Positions 48,434 through 60,586 of a stretch of 64,000 nucleotides of DNA are shown piece by piece. Source of the DNA: Macrosoma leucophasiata (Eukaryota; Arthropoda; Insecta; Lepidoptera; Hedylidae); the NCBI GenBank assembly GCA_036365455.1, contig JAWQUS010000023.1, forward strand, positions 4,340,001-4,404,000, written 5' to 3'. Both the position numbers and the translations under genes were made by a program. The notes beneath the pieces are model-generated. The model had not been told where the DNA came from. It worked only from the letters and a program-made list of their open reading frames with translations, and did not search any database. Each line of letters begins with the position of its first letter. Position 1 is the stretch's first letter.

Positions 48434-48865
48434 TTACACATTACACTGCACATAGAGTCCAGGCTCCATACATTCATGAAATATCTCCTTTTCACGATAG
48501 ATTTGGAAAGTTATAATCACATTTCTACATATCGAAACCTGAGACGAGGTTGTGAAATAATATTGTTTCTCTCCATCACTGCATATTTGCGTTACATTGT
48601 ATTTATCACTATGGTTATTTTTCTATAGATATTTCTTATCGATTCGTATGGTAAATAATATATATATTTCATATTGGAATAAAGTTAAGTATTTTTGTTC
48701 TGTATAGGCACAAGAACCAATGAACGCTCGTTGAACTAAAAACTCTTACAACGATTCTGGAATTGTATTGAATGTCTTTTATTTATATTCAAATATAAAA
48801 TGAATTGAATTATGGATATTTATATAAAAACTGACTTTGGAAGAATAAAACATGATAGGATTTTT

Positions 48866-49245
48866 GGCGGGAACCTTGAAAGAGGCGTATGGTGCTCTTA
48901 TTTTATTTCATTTTCTTGGTGTATTTTTGAGTTATATTAAATAAAGTTAGTGGCATTTTGTTCGATATAGGTTTATTACAGTGTCCGTGTATAGTGAAAT
49001 AGAATAACAGTGCGAAAACACGGCTTTTCAGGTTGCCTCCAAAACTTGATAGTAAACGTTATGGTAAAGTAGCCATCGCTTTACTCGAATTACTGACTAA
49101 CTCACTTGACTGACATAATAAATAGTTGACTTTATTGACTAATACTAACTTACCCGCTGCTTAAATAGGGATTAATCGAAATATCGTGTTACTTGACTCG
49201 GGCAATAAGCGTAACAGCGATGCCATAACAACTGAAAAAAATAAA
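48866..49245 (+). repeat. Family D repeat, plus orientation
   Basis: 'ccttgaaagaggcgtatggt', 'aacagtgcgaaaacacgg', 'ttgcctccaaaacttgatag', 'gccatcgctttactcgaatt'. Ends 'acaactgaaaaaaataaacg'. Confidence 0.68.
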
Positions 49246-49374
49246 CGTGATATTTAGCCTATATTTTCAGTAGGTAATACTGAAGCAGCTATATTCTATC
49301 TAGAATGATTAATTACATATTTATGCAAAGAAAGTGCAAAGATTATTAACAAAAAATGGCGTCAAAAGAGTCCT

Positions 49375-49650
49375 TTAGGGCTGGCAGCGCGTTGGTAACT
49401 CTCCTGGTGTTGCAAATGTTCATAAGCGACGGTGACCACTTTCCATCATTGTAGAAATTAAACTTGCGAATTTTCCCGCGTATACAACACTCCCAAACTT
49501 CTTACACCCGACGTTTCGGTCGCCTTCCAGCTACCGTGGGAGTGTTGTATACGCGAGAAAATCCGCAAGTTTAATTTCTACAATGTATGAAGCTCGCGAA
49601 AACCTACGAAAACGTCACTTTCCATCAGGTGGCCAGTCTGCTTGTCTGTC
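49375..49650 (-). repeat. Family G repeat containing a Penelope-related palindrome
   Basis: The outer parts ('ctggcagcgcgttggtaact' and 'caggtggccagtctgcttgt') are family G. Between them, at 49455-49584, lie two ~49-bp arms in inverted orientation around a Penelope-like 'ccgacgtttcggtcgccttc' centre. The words 'actttccatca' occur on both sides, suggesting a target duplication. Confidence 0.75.
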
Positions 49651-50699
49651 AAAAGGAGACGAGACCAGCAAAAAGAAAAGATATTACAAACATTGACAAA
49701 GTTGTAGGAGAAAATTTAGACGTATTTTGCAAAGTTGAACGTGTTTACTTACTTTTGAGAGTGTTGATCTTGTGTATATTGTTGTTATGAATACAGATAG
49801 TTGCGAAGTTTCTCATTTAATATTTATTCCAAATGAAAATATAATATTTTTAAGTGATTAGACGTAAATTTATCTAAGAATCAAATGCCTCAGAATATTT
49901 ATTTTTTAACTAATACATTTTATTTTTCTATCAATTCAGATATTTTTGTAAAAACGGCTAAGTAATTGTACTTATCAAAATGTACCTGGTCTCTATGCGT
50001 ACAAGCTATTATGTATATTATAAAGATTAGAAAATATAATACGACATGTGTTTATTTAAGTTTTCATAGGAAGTGAAAAAATATACATGAATTTATAATG
50101 TACCGCTCCATTATATATTTTATATACAAAATAACTTTCTTTAACAATTTCACAATTTAATTTAAGGAATACTAATATTCATATCATTAGATGCTTTAAT
50201 GAAAATCAGCTTACAAAAATTCACGATTACTTACAATACTTCATCTAATTGAATTCTGGAGCGGTCCAATGTAAATGAGCAATGTCTTTGATGGCATAGA
50301 GTTGGCGTGTAACAGCAGTCATTTCTTGTGTCCTTATTACTCTTACGCTAAATAATGAAATGCAATTATACTTAAGTTTACCTACCTTATCGTGCCAAAA
50401 TAATACAATCAATAAGACATTTAAGCTGATTTTTATTTTACGGTGACGATATCAGCTAATATTTATGTATATACTCGCAATTTAAGTCATTGCTTGAGGT
50501 CAGCAAAACTCGAACAAAATTAAATGGTAGAAGAGATGAGATTGCATTTTTCTATTAATTTTAAATCAAATTAATTTCATTTTAATGTATAAGGCCTGAG
50601 CCAAGACCTGTGGGGGTTTTCATGATCGATATTAGCAGCTATACGTCAATTCTTTTAATACTTAATAATAAGACTACTTGGTCTTATTTATATTGTAGA

Positions 50700-50990
50700 A
50701 AATGTATCGGCATATGTTCTTAGATTTTCGCGAGCTACCCTCATTGTTTCGAATTAAAACTGACAGCATTTTTATTTGTTTCTTTTATTTGATGGCAATT
50801 ACCAACTTTAAGGGTAATCCTGCCAAAGTCTGGACAGCATTTTTAATACTTGTTATGTGCTGCTGTCAAATAACTGTCATCTCATTATGCCTGAGATCAC
50901 GGAATCTGAAAAGTGACTGAAACGTCGGGTTGATTTTAAATAATGATTTTAGTTTACACGAGATAAACCCGACAAAATATTTTTGAATAA
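50700..50990 (+). pseudogene. Penelope-like element UTR fragment
   Basis: 'gttcttagattttcgcgagc' and 'aaaagtgactgaaacgtcgg' match the untranslated parts of the copies at 31045 and 35040. No coding part is left. Confidence 0.6.
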
Positions 50991-52265
50991 AATAAAATTA
51001 TTTTTTCTAATGTATCGGCGGGTAGTTCGGTAGGTAACGGCAAATGATCAGCGACAGAGTTTCCGTTAGTGGGGCATATGCCTTAGTCACAATATTGTGG
51101 ACGTTGTATTTTGTTTAGTTCACGCTTAGATTAATCATTTCAGGGAAAAAACTATTATTGTTGATTTTTAATTGCTATGAATTTACCAAAATGTAATGCT
51201 ACCTCTTCTACTACAAATTAAACAAAAATTATTCATTTGCATGAGTGCATAGGTATACATTACATATAACTAGAGGTGTGATTAAATGTTAAACAATGAA
51301 TTGATTAAAGTTCGAGCTGAAAAAATTGTTTAAAAATAAATGTTTGGTAAATTATAAGTAACATTTTTATTTGATTGTGAGAAGATTCACAATTTTGTGT
51401 TTGACGCCTTCTTGTATAATGACGAATACATGACTTGTATAAATAAATACCGAGACTCGTCACTCAATAAAGTAACTGTAAGAAATTTAACCACTAGAGG
51501 GCGTTGTAGCTTTAACATTTTTTTTACTTTCTGCTCGAAATCGAATTATTTTATTTTTGGTTGTTTGGCAGTTGGTTTATTCTTTTAACGAATTTTTTAA
51601 ATATTAAATACGATGTTAAAAGTTAAAATAAAATATTTTTAAAACAGTTTAAACCGATAATCAACACCTCTACACATGATATGTGTATATTGTACACACA
51701 ATCAAATGTTGTTTGTAGTATAAATAATTATGTATATAAATAAGATTGATAAAGCACTTACGGGATATCTCTAAAAGAGAGGAAATGTGATCTAATTTAA
51801 ATGGATGTATTATAAATAAGATGCGAGTTATTTATCATTGTGAATAAATATATTGTTTATTTTTCGTCCAAAATAATGAGAAATAAAGAATAACATTCAA
51901 TTATTTGGTTTTATTTGAAAACATAGGTGTTATTAAAAAGTTAGTCCTGCTTAAACGTATAAATCTACAAGTCGGGTTGCGAAGCTAATTTCAAGCACAT
52001 AACCCAAATGCTGTTCAGTATGTTCTGGCAACATATTGGAGTATTATCTCCTGAAGGTTCAAACAAACCGACGCGTGCAATCTGCGTGCACGGTGATGGT
52101 CGCGGTGGCGATCTCCTCGCGTGTAGAAGTAGTTCACACCAAAACAATTTTTTTCGCCTCTAATTACTTGCGTGTAGCGTTCAGATAGTGCCGGCAGCAA
52201 CGGATCGCGGCCGCGTGATGATCGCGCGTCTGAGCGCTGCAATCATGTTGAACGCGTCCAGGCAC
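50991..52265. other. Intergenic, nothing recognised
   Basis: AT-rich to about 51900, then somewhat GC-richer before the hAT MITE. I assign no function to the small frames. Confidence 0.45.
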
Positions 52266-52573
52266 CATAGAGCAACTCGGCCCACGGGCCGCGGCGGACC
52301 GGAGGGGAGTAGACACAGACCAATCAGCCTTCCTTGGAATAGCCATAGCGTTTATTACTGATACAAAACAGTCTGTCATTTTTTGCGGAGGGAAATGCGT
52401 GTGACACACGCACTCTACAAAAATCGTCTATTACTACGAAACTCACACCTTGACTTTAACAAAATACATAAACAATTTCACGCACACATTTTTAACATCT
52501 AGGCGACAGGGGCTTGTACTTTGACAGAGGGGAAAGCCTGCATATGGCTACTCCCCTCCGGTGTTGCTCTATG
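52266..52573 (+). mobile_element. hAT-type MITE, copy 3
   Basis: 308 bp, same orientation as 9956. Exact 8-bp duplication 'ccaggcac' (52258-52265 and 52574-52581). Carries an extra insertion of about 25 bp ('acagaccaatcagccttcct') near its left end. Confidence 0.92.
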
Positions 52574-52704
52574 CCAGGCACTGTCAACACCTGCGGAGGC
52601 AAATTGGACGCGTCGGTTTGTTCTTCGCTTAACTCTTCACGGTTAAGCAGTGCTGTGGCTTCCAACGTGAGTTCAGTAGCGGATAAATGAAATTATGATC
52701 AGAT

Positions 52705-52960
52705 ATTATAGTGGTTTTAGAGTTCCCGTGGAGGGACTCGAGGGCGTAAGTACGATTGCATTACCTAATCTATCTGCCAAATGGTAGTTCTTTTTATTCT
52801 CCGTTTAAAGAGCTTGGTCAAAGACCATGACGCTCTTTATGGTAGTGTTCTGCACTATCGTATTCCCGTTATATTGCAATGTATGCTTCGCAATAACTTC
52901 ACAGAGACAACAACTGAAGTCTCAGGGGTGGCAACGCCTTTTGCCTAAGAGATATTCTTA
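52705..52960 (+). repeat. Degenerate family A repeat with a nested short insertion
   Basis: 'ggttttagagttcccgtgga' to 'ggggtggcaacgcc'. Interrupted at about 52788-52846 by the phrase 'aaagagcttggtcaaagacc', shared with 21805; 'atggtagt' occurs on both sides. The tail piece may be at 53310-53365. Confidence 0.55.
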
Positions 52961-53364
52961 AAAGAGCCGACTGAGTTTTTTTGGGCAGGTTTTTCTCAGA
53001 TCATATTGGCCTTTGGAACTCTGCCGGTGAATGACAAAGAATGACTCTTTTTCTTTTCTTTTTACTCTTTGTTATCAGTTTGTAAAGGGGAAATGAGACA
53101 TTCTACTGATATACTTTTTACATTAGCATATTATATTTAGTTTTATCTTAGTGATATTCTTGACTTTACATATATTTTTATCTTGTTTGACATGTAGGTA
53201 TATCAATTGTTATTCATTTTAATTTATTTTGTTTGTTTTTGACGTGTCATAAGAGGTGCCTTTCACCCTAAATGAATAGATGAGTTTCTAATTCTGATTC
53301 TGATTTTGACCTCTGATATTAGTGTGGGTCTCTAATGGGAATTGCATGCACGTTTGCCACCTTC

Positions 53365-53648
53365 ATTTTTTTATGTAATGGAAATGGCAAACAGCATGCA
53401 GGTCACATTGATGTTAAGTGTTGACTGTAGTTTATAGACACGGACACAAAGACCAAGGTCAAAGTGCATATGCGTTACCACTCCTGAGGCCTAAGGTGTT
53501 ATGCCTCTGTGCCGGAAATTACAGGGCCGTACATTACCACCTGACCGGAACACGATAGTGCTGAACACTACCATTAGCGGCAAGTATCTTAGGTAATGCG
53601 GTGGTGCCTACACCCGCGAGCTCCATCACTGGAGCTCTACCACCAGGA
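53365..53648 (-). repeat. Family A repeat, minus orientation
   Basis: From 'atgtaatggaaatggcaaac' to 'gctctaccaccagg', complete. Confidence 0.8.
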
Positions 53649-53689
53649 AAATTCTTCATAACAGGAAAAAAAATATGCAAATACGTAAT

Positions 53690-53904
53690 TATTTATATAG
53701 CTTTATTTTATAGAAAAATGGAAAGAAGACCTACCGAAATCCTTCGGTAGCTCAGTTGGAAGAGCGGCTGGACTAGATTCCCAGTGGCCGCGAGTTCGAG
53801 TCTCGCCTGAAGTCAAATTTTTCTTTACATTTTTCTTTAAAATAAATATATTTCACAAGCATGTGGTAATGCGAAATAATATAAAACAAATATTTATATA
53901 GCTT
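53690..53904 (+). mobile_element. Family C SINE-like element with tRNA-Tyr-like core, second copy
   Basis: The element (53704-53890) is flanked by the 14-bp duplication 'tatttatatagctt' (53690-53703 and 53891-53904). The core at 53741-53813 starts 'ccttcggtagctcagttgga', close to eukaryotic tRNA-Tyr, with the same anticodon-region change as the copy at 40212. Inverted arms are present but less perfect than at 40178. The 3' tail matches ('tttcacaagcatgtggtaat'). Confidence 0.87.
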
Positions 53905-54411
53905 CACGTCCACTATTATTTATATATTTCTTTATATAGCTCCACGTCGCATGTGTCATAGTACCCTAAGTAGGTTTGCCAAAGATTACCATTCGAAGTT
54001 AATGTAAATCATTATAAGAGGATGCGCGGGCGCAGATGCATCGTCATTGCGTTCATTGTTTTATGTTCACACGGATGTAAATGAATTAGTCGTGGTTTAC
54101 GATCGCTACCATCGTTCTCAGACTTGTTTTGTTACTCGTAAAGAGAAGTTTATTGTCTCATTGCAACATTGTTTAAGTTTGTAAACGAAATGCAATTGTA
54201 GTTACATACCTAAGTAATTAACTATTAGTGATGCGCCGAATAGTGGTTTAACCGAATAACCGAATACCGAATATTATTCGGTTTAACCTATACCGAACCG
54301 AATATTCGGCCGAATTATTCTGTTTACCATTTCACTGTTTTGCCGCGTAAACGCGGTTCTATTTTAACATGTCGCTGCTTGCTAAATAGCCGCGTCTACA
54401 CCGGACGCATG

Positions 54412-54932
54412 CTCGGGCGACGCTGGGCGTCGGGACGCTGGGCGTCGGTACGCTGGGCGTCGAGACGCTCGACGTCGGGACGCTGGGCGTCGGGACGCTC
54501 GGCATCGAGACGCTTGGCGTCGGCACGCTGGGCGTCGGGACGCTGGGCGTCGGGACGCTGGGCGTCGGGACGCTGGGCGTCGGGACGCTGGGCGTCGGTA
54601 CGCTGGGCGTCGAGACGCTCGACGTCGGGACGCCGGGCGTCGAGACGCTCGGCGTCGGGACGCTGGGCGTCGGGACGCTCGGCATCGAGACGCTTGGCGT
54701 CGGGACGCTGGACGTCGAGACGCTTGACGTCGGGTCGCCGGGCGTCGAGACGCTCGGCGTCGGGACGCTGGACGTAGGGACGCTGGGCATCGGGACGCTG
54801 GGCGTCGGGACGCTCGGCGTCGGGACGCTCGGCGTAGGGACGCTGGGCGTCGGGACGCTGGGCGTCGGGACGCTTGGCGTCGGGACGCTCGGCGTCGGTA
54901 CGCTCGGCGTCGGGACGCTGGGCGTCGGGAGC
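54412..54932 (+). repeat. 15-bp minisatellite, each unit a hairpin
   Basis: About 34 tandem units of consensus GACGCTGGGCGTCGG. Within a unit GACGC and GCGTC pair around TGG. Variants alternate between ctggg, ctcga, ctcgg and cttgg centres, and blocks of several units recur as higher-order repeats. A 15-bp period keeps several frames open on both strands; these are by-products, not proteins. An RTE-type tail ('gcccagcagtgggacgtat') follows at about 54948. Confidence 0.92.
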
Positions 54933-55299
54933 TCACGAGTTTCTTGCCCAGCAGTGGGACGTATCAAGGGTTGCCATTAATATTATATATTATACATATT
55001 TACTTATATTGCGGATATTACCGTTTGCTCTGAGAAATGAGTTAAGTAGAACGCGGTTTAGCTTAAAATTTGCATCCAATTTCAACCTAATCGCGATCAA
55101 TTTTCGTCCGTTAAATCCAAAGTGTGTTTGAACTTGTTTAAGAACGTAAAACGCGTTTTATTACGACGATGAAATCGGCCCTTAGCCGTAAGTGAACAAT
55201 TTTACTGAAATTGTTCAAATATATTAACACTAGGCATGCTACATACCTATAGTAAAATAAAACATAAAACACACACACTGGACTACATCCTGACTTGTT

Positions 55300-55480
55300 T
55301 TACTGGTGCTACGAAAATCGAAGGCGTTTGCACCATTGCATTAGCTGATCTATTTGCCGTTATGTGGTAGTGCTCGACGCTATCGTGTTCTGGTTAGGTG
55401 GTAACAGCCGCAGCCTGTAATTTTCAGAACAGGTTCACAATTAGTTTAGCCTTCAGGAATGCCAACGCCTCGACATTGAA
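55300..55480 (+). repeat. Degenerate family A repeat
   Basis: 'gttttactggtgctacgaaa' to 'cttcaggaatgccaacgcc', with the middle still aligned ('ctatcgtgttctggttaggt'). Confidence 0.6.
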
Positions 55481-56157
55481 ATTTCTTTTTTTATTGTAAA
55501 TTTTGGTAGTGTATTTTTTACAGCAGCTTTCTTTTTATTTTTTTGGTTAAATATTATTTTTATTGCAAGGGCTCCGTTTCCTCTCACCGTGATACGTAAC
55601 AGATAATCACAACCTCTTACTTTAAACAAATAATAAAAATATGTAACATACAGTATTAGCAGTTATTTAAATGCGTTTACATGACGTAACAGCGATAATT
55701 TCGAAGGTGTGTTTCATTTACATCGTGCACAAAAAAGAAAGCAGATTTAAATTTCCGAATAAAAATTATCTGCCATATTATATCCATAGTAAGTGAATGA
55801 TATAATTTAAACGTTTGTATTATGTAAGCATAAAAAGGTATGTAATTATTATCAGATATTGACGAGCCAGTTGGTCCAGAGCGGTGTGTGTCGACCATTT
55901 GAGGAGAGCGTAATACGCGATGCTGACGCATCAGGCACTGCGCGTGGGCAAACACGGCGTGGTGTGATCAAAGATCTAGGACGCATTTTCGCTTGGCTAC
56001 TCCAAATTTTGCTTAATCCGCCATTCCCATTAGCTTACGCCACCAAATCCTGTGTCTTAAGTGTAATGCAAGGTACCGTATGATATAAGTAATGAAGGTA
56101 TATACTCGTATATTGCTATGGTGTTACGTTAAAACTTAATTAGGTACTATTCGTATT

Positions 56158-56541
56158 TTAGACGTGGTAACGTCTTATACTCAGAGAGCAATGGAGAGGG
56201 CTATGCTCGGAGTTTCTCTGCGAGATCGAATCAGAAATGAGGAGATCCGCATGAGAACCAAAGTAACCGACATAGCCCACCGAATAGCGAAACTGAAGTG
56301 GCAGTGGGCAGGGCACATAGCTCGCAGAACTGACGGCCGTTGGACCGAAGAGTTCTAGAGTGGTGACCACGTACCGGAAAACGAAGCGTAGACAGGCCCC
56401 CCACGAGGTGGACCGACGACCTGGTGAAGGCCGCGGGCAATCGCTGGATGAGGGCGGCCCGGGACCGTTCGTTGTGGCATTCTTTGGGGGAGGCCTTTGT
56501 TCAGCAGTAAACGTCTTTTGGATGAAATGATAATGATGATG
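56158..56541 (+). pseudogene. RTE-clade LINE, 3'-terminal fragment
   Basis: The frame reads SYTQRAMERAMLGVSLRDRI and WQWAGHIARRTDGRWTEEF, then a stop, then shifted frames for the rest of the RTE C-terminus. Ends with an ATGATGATG-like tail near 56541. A different family from the RTE at 11725. Confidence 0.85.
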
Positions 56542-56721
56542 AACGTCTTATAAATGTATAAATCTATAAACGCCGACTGCACCCACGAAAACGTGTCACG
56601 TTCTGTCTGAGCCCAGCGTGCAAAAGCGAAGGCATGCAACAAGCGATGGAGGCACGATCGGCCTAAGCGTTCGGCTTGTGACGCATATTTTCTTATGACG
56701 TTATCACGTATCTAAATTAAC

Positions 56722-57018
56722 TGCCTCAGTAGCCTAATGGTACTAGCAGGCCACTACTACTACGCTGAGGTCCCGGGTCGGGGGATATTAGAGATAACGG
56801 TGTCTTTTATTTTTGGTGTGTTATCTCTGTTTCTTAAGGGATTTTACCATTTTCTGGCAGTTTCCCAGTACCTCGAAGTTTGGTAATGTACCCGGAGATG
56901 TCAATAGGCTCGCCATCTGTTACATGGGCAAAACGTAACCGGCGAATTGTGGGTGTTTGCATGTATGATTGAATGCATGCATTTACCTCTGCCTACCTAC
57001 CCCTTCGGGGATTACAGG
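56722..57018 (+). mobile_element. tRNA-derived SINE (family B), plus orientation
   Basis: Head 'ctgcctcagtagcctaatgg' (A box with two extra bases), damaged B box, full body, and tail 'ccccttcggggattacagg'. Confidence 0.88.
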
Positions 57019-57084
57019 CTACCGTATGGGGCGGTTACAAAACATCCGACAGCGGGCTGGCCACTAACCCTTATCTCCAACAAC

Positions 57085-57190
57085 TCGCATTGGAGCAGCG
57101 TGGTGGAGTAAGCTCCATGCCTCCTCCCAAGAAGGGGAGTGACTCGTGCCCAGCAGTGGAACGTATCAAGGGTTGCCATTATTATTATAG
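57085..57190 (+). repeat. RTE 3' tail fragment
   Basis: 'agcgtggtggagtaagctcc', 'gcccagcagtggaacgtatc', then ATT repeats. Nearly the same text as at 47408. Confidence 0.7.
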
Positions 57191-57689
57191 TCACGCAAAG
57201 AAAGTTGAAGCAAGTTCAGTAACAAATAGATTCGGTAAGAGTATGTAATGACTATGACATTAATATGCATTTTCTTACCAACAACGGTAGACAGGCGGTC
57301 CAAAAGATTTGAGACAAACGGGGTAGAATGTTTTCAGTTTCCCGGTAGTATGGTAGTAGTAAGTTAATTTTACCAGGAGCGTTATCAGTTTTGAAGAACT
57401 TTTTTAAAGTCAGTTTTGAAATCTTCTTATTGTAGAACCAAGGGGTAAATATACCGTTTCATATTTTGGACATTATAAAATGCACGAATCGGACCGTTGA
57501 GTAGGTATGTGTGCGCATTGTGTATGGAACCTCTGTTTTCGGCAGGTGCGATATAAAACGTAGACGGAATCGTTTAGTAGAATTTTGGAACCGTCGAGCT
57601 CTACATTCTGTAGGAACTGTACTACTACAAATTACAACAAAAGCATTTGTACAATGTAAAGCATAGCAAGCTATGAACATCTATCTACA

Positions 57690-58240
57690 TTAAAACAAGA
57701 GATTTCAATGTAGATGCGTTGTCACTTCATAGCTTCTGTACTCTAATCCAGGGTTTCTCAAAGTGGGGTATGCGAACCCCTAGGGGTTCCCCATTCGACG
57801 ACAGGAGGTTCGCGACAAGATTTACTATAAATCGACTTGATGCCGAGTCAGAATTATTTAAAATTGTCCAAATATACTCCTAAAATTGACTCCATTTGTG
57901 ACAAGAAACAAGCACACCCATCACATTAATAGTAGTAAAAATATATCTCTTTTGGTACTTAATTTGTTACCTTTTATTGAAATAAAAACACTATTTTCTT
58001 CAACAGTCAATTTTATTGTTTTCTTTGGGGGGAGGGGGTTTCATTAATTGAGAAGTTCGCTGTCACCTTTTACTGTACTTTTCAACAGGGATACATGGAG
58101 CCGAAAGTTTGAAAAACTCTGCTGTAATCTGTTGCCGAAAATTACAGGGTGAAAGCGCTGACCGCACAAGTTTTATCTGTAACTCAATTCTACCATTAAG
58201 CGGCAAGTAAATTAGGTAATGCGGCTTTGTCCTCTAACGC
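57690..58240 (-). repeat. Old family A repeat interrupted by a hAT element
   Basis: Tail half 57690-57748 ('caatgtagatgcgttgtcac') and head half 58122-58240 ('gttgccgaaaattacagggt', 'aagcggcaagtaaattaggt'), with the hAT element between them. Confidence 0.65.
57749..58121. mobile_element. Non-autonomous hAT element
   Basis: Begins 'cagggtttctcaaagtgggg' and ends 'gtttgaaaaactctg', typical hAT ends. Flanked by ctctaatc (57741-57748) and ctgtaatc (58122-58129), an 8-bp duplication with one mismatch. The subterminal 'aacccctaggggtt' palindrome is also usual for hAT. Confidence 0.85.
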
Positions 58241-58249
58241 CTTCATATT

Positions 58250-59295
58250 GAATCATTAAACTATGGACAATAATGCAAAGAATTACACCCAATGCCTCAT
58301 CACAATAATTATCAACACTTCATAAAACATAGTTATGTCACCGGAACAATAGAGCAAAATTGGTTCCGACATTTCTAAGCCCGCGACTTTTAAATGCGGA
58401 ATATGACAACAAAACACTCATCATACAACAATCGCGGATGTACTGTTGAAAATGGGATTAATGGTAATCCGTCATTACTTAACCAGTCGGAGTCGGTAGC
58501 ATCAGGGTGGGGTGGCAGTCTGGAGTCACTTTCAGTTTCTGTGGCTGGCTTGCGTCGTAAACACGCATTACGTAACGCGTCCGGTTTGAAGCGGCCCGCA
58601 TTTGCATGACACACTTTTTAAAATTCATTTTGCTTTATCTAAATTATTTTTAAATCATCCTTTAAATTTCAATTCAATTTTATATTCTGGCCGTAAACTT
58701 TTGGACAGCACATTAAAAAAAAGAAACAATCGAAATTATCGCGCCGTTTTTTAATTTGACAGTTTACTTTTTTTTTTAAGTATTTTATCGTATACGCATC
58801 GGTGAATTATATTTTGTGATTTTAATCATTTTATTGAACAAAATGTGTAGAACGCAGTGTATATTTATTGTGAGCGTGTGTGATGTGTGTGTTTTGTGAA
58901 GTCATAAATTCGAGGCACCATCTGTCGAAAAGTGAGTAAACAAATTGTATAATAATGATAGCCATTTAAAGTTATAACAGCCAGAGACAACTACATAAAG
59001 AACTTATTAAAAACAGCAAGTAACGTTCCTTTCTATTTGCGAGCGAACTTGCCGACTTCGGTTAAATTATTTGAATATTAAAATTTGTTGTGAAATATAC
59101 AACTCATAATAATAAGCGTAGGTCAGTTCGGAGAATATGAAAGTATTTTTTTCTTATTAATAATAGGTATTGTAAGATTACATTTATTTCAGTCAGTCGA
59201 TAAGTTTAAAGGTAATAATTTTAAACCTTAATGTAAGAAATAGGTATCTACTGTGCAATAAGTATGTTTCATGTACCTATATTCTCTAAAATGTT
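58250..59295. other. Intergenic, nothing recognised
   Basis: AT-rich. The small frames at 58390-58614 on both strands have no recognisable content. Confidence 0.45.
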
Positions 59296-59655
59296 GTTTA
59301 CTGGTGGTAGAGCTCTAGGGACGGAGCTCGCGCGCGTAGGCACCACCGTCATGCCTACTTGCCGAGAAATGATAGTGTTTAGCATTATCGTATTCCGGTA
59401 GTGCTATTAATGCTAAACGCTCATAGTACCTAACTTTGGCCTCAGGACATTCAGGAGTACCTAGTGTTGCCAGGTCTGGTTTGTTTTAAATTGGGACAGA
59501 AGGTATAATAAATCCCAGGGGTAAAAATCGGGACAGTAAAAAAAGCAAGCCAAAAGATTTTATATTTAAAATCAATTGCTGCGTTGCCGCGGTTAATGCG
59601 GTGGTGCCTACGCCCGCGAGCTCCGTCACTGGAGCTCTACCACCAGAAGTTGCCA
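59296..59655. repeat. Two family A head fragments facing each other
   Basis: Plus-orientation head at about 59300-59400 and minus-orientation head at about 59590-59645, around unrelated sequence ('tgttgccaggtctggtttgt'). The two heads are inverted and could pair. Confidence 0.6.
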
Positions 59656-59830
59656 CCTACATAATATTAAAAAAAAACTTTGGCCGACTAGCAGATTAGT
59701 TGGTTGTATAATGTCCGACTAGTCGGCCGAACATTTAGAAATCTCCGTGATGCTTCCTTCACAGCTGAATGTAAGCTGCAAAACGCGGGTGAATTGCCGG
59801 CCTATGCTGGTATTTGATAATTGTAGAGCT

Positions 59831-60111
59831 ACTTTTACTGGTGGTAGAGTTCCAGAGCTCGCGGGCGTACGCACCACCGCATTAAACAATCTACTTGACG
59901 CTGAATGATAGTTCAGCTCTATCGTGTTCCAGTCAGGTGATAATGTACGGCACTGTTATTTCCAGCACAGAGGCAGAACACCTTAGCCCTCAGGAGTGGT
60001 AAAGCATCTGCATTTTGTCCTCTGGTCTTTGTATGGGTGTCTATAGGCTGCAGTCATCACTTAACATTAATGTGAACTGCATGCTTATTTGCCACCTTCA
60101 TTACATAAAAA
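59831..60111 (+). repeat. Family A repeat, plus orientation
   Basis: Head lacks about 10 bp of the hairpin; tail 'catgcttatttgccacc' and A-tract. It ends just before the errantivirus. Confidence 0.78.
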
Positions 60112-60125
60112 AATTTACTTCACCT

Positions 60126-60522
60126 AGTTACGGAGGCATAACCTTCGTTCCAGCTGACGTTGCACCGCTGACACCGTGAGGTGCCCGGAAGTCTGCAGCA
60201 TCGGGTTTCACGCATTGTTTTACAGTATTATAATATATTCAATCTGTTTCTGATATTAAAGCAATTAACATCTCTCTTTATAATTTTGTAATAAAATATC
60301 TCTCTATTATATAAAAATAAGTCAAGTTTTCCTTCCTGACGCTACAACTCCAGAACGCACGAACCGATTTCCACGGTTTTGCATTCGTTGGAAAGGTCTC
60401 GGGCTCCGTGAGGTTTATAGCAAAGAAAATTCAGGATTATAAAACTACATCCACGTGGGCGAAGCCGCGGGTAACAGTAGTTAGTTTATAAAAACCCTAA
60501 TTCCGCTAGCTAGAACATAACT
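60126..60522 (+). repeat. Errantivirus 5' LTR with a nested ~180-bp insertion
   Basis: Matches the 3' LTR up to about 60295 and again from about 60488. The extra block ('cgaaccgatttccacggttt', 'gcgaagccgcgggtaacag') is a common lepidopteran RTE-type repeat that jumped into the LTR after integration. Confidence 0.88.
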
Positions 60523-60540
60523 GGCGCAGTCGGTAGGATC
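60522..60540 (+). other. Retroviral primer-binding site
   Basis: 'tggcgcagtcggtaggat', directly after the LTR end, is the standard errantivirus tRNA primer-binding sequence. Confidence 0.8.
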
Positions 60541-60586
60541 CGCATAGGGTAAAGTAGATTGATTTTTTTAGAAACATTTATATTTT

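Noticed and set aside
54412..54932. CRISPR-like array
   Set aside because: The repeats are contiguous 15-bp units without unique spacers, in an animal genome.
54340..54967. Pro/Ser/Thr-rich and Arg/Ala-rich frames (145-202 codons) over the minisatellite
   Set aside because: A 15-bp repeat without a stop is open in several frames on both strands; no start context, homologue or splice signal supports a protein.
55859..56083. 74-codon plus-strand frame
   Set aside because: No recognisable similarity, no supporting splice sites, and the RTE fragment starts just downstream; probably chance.
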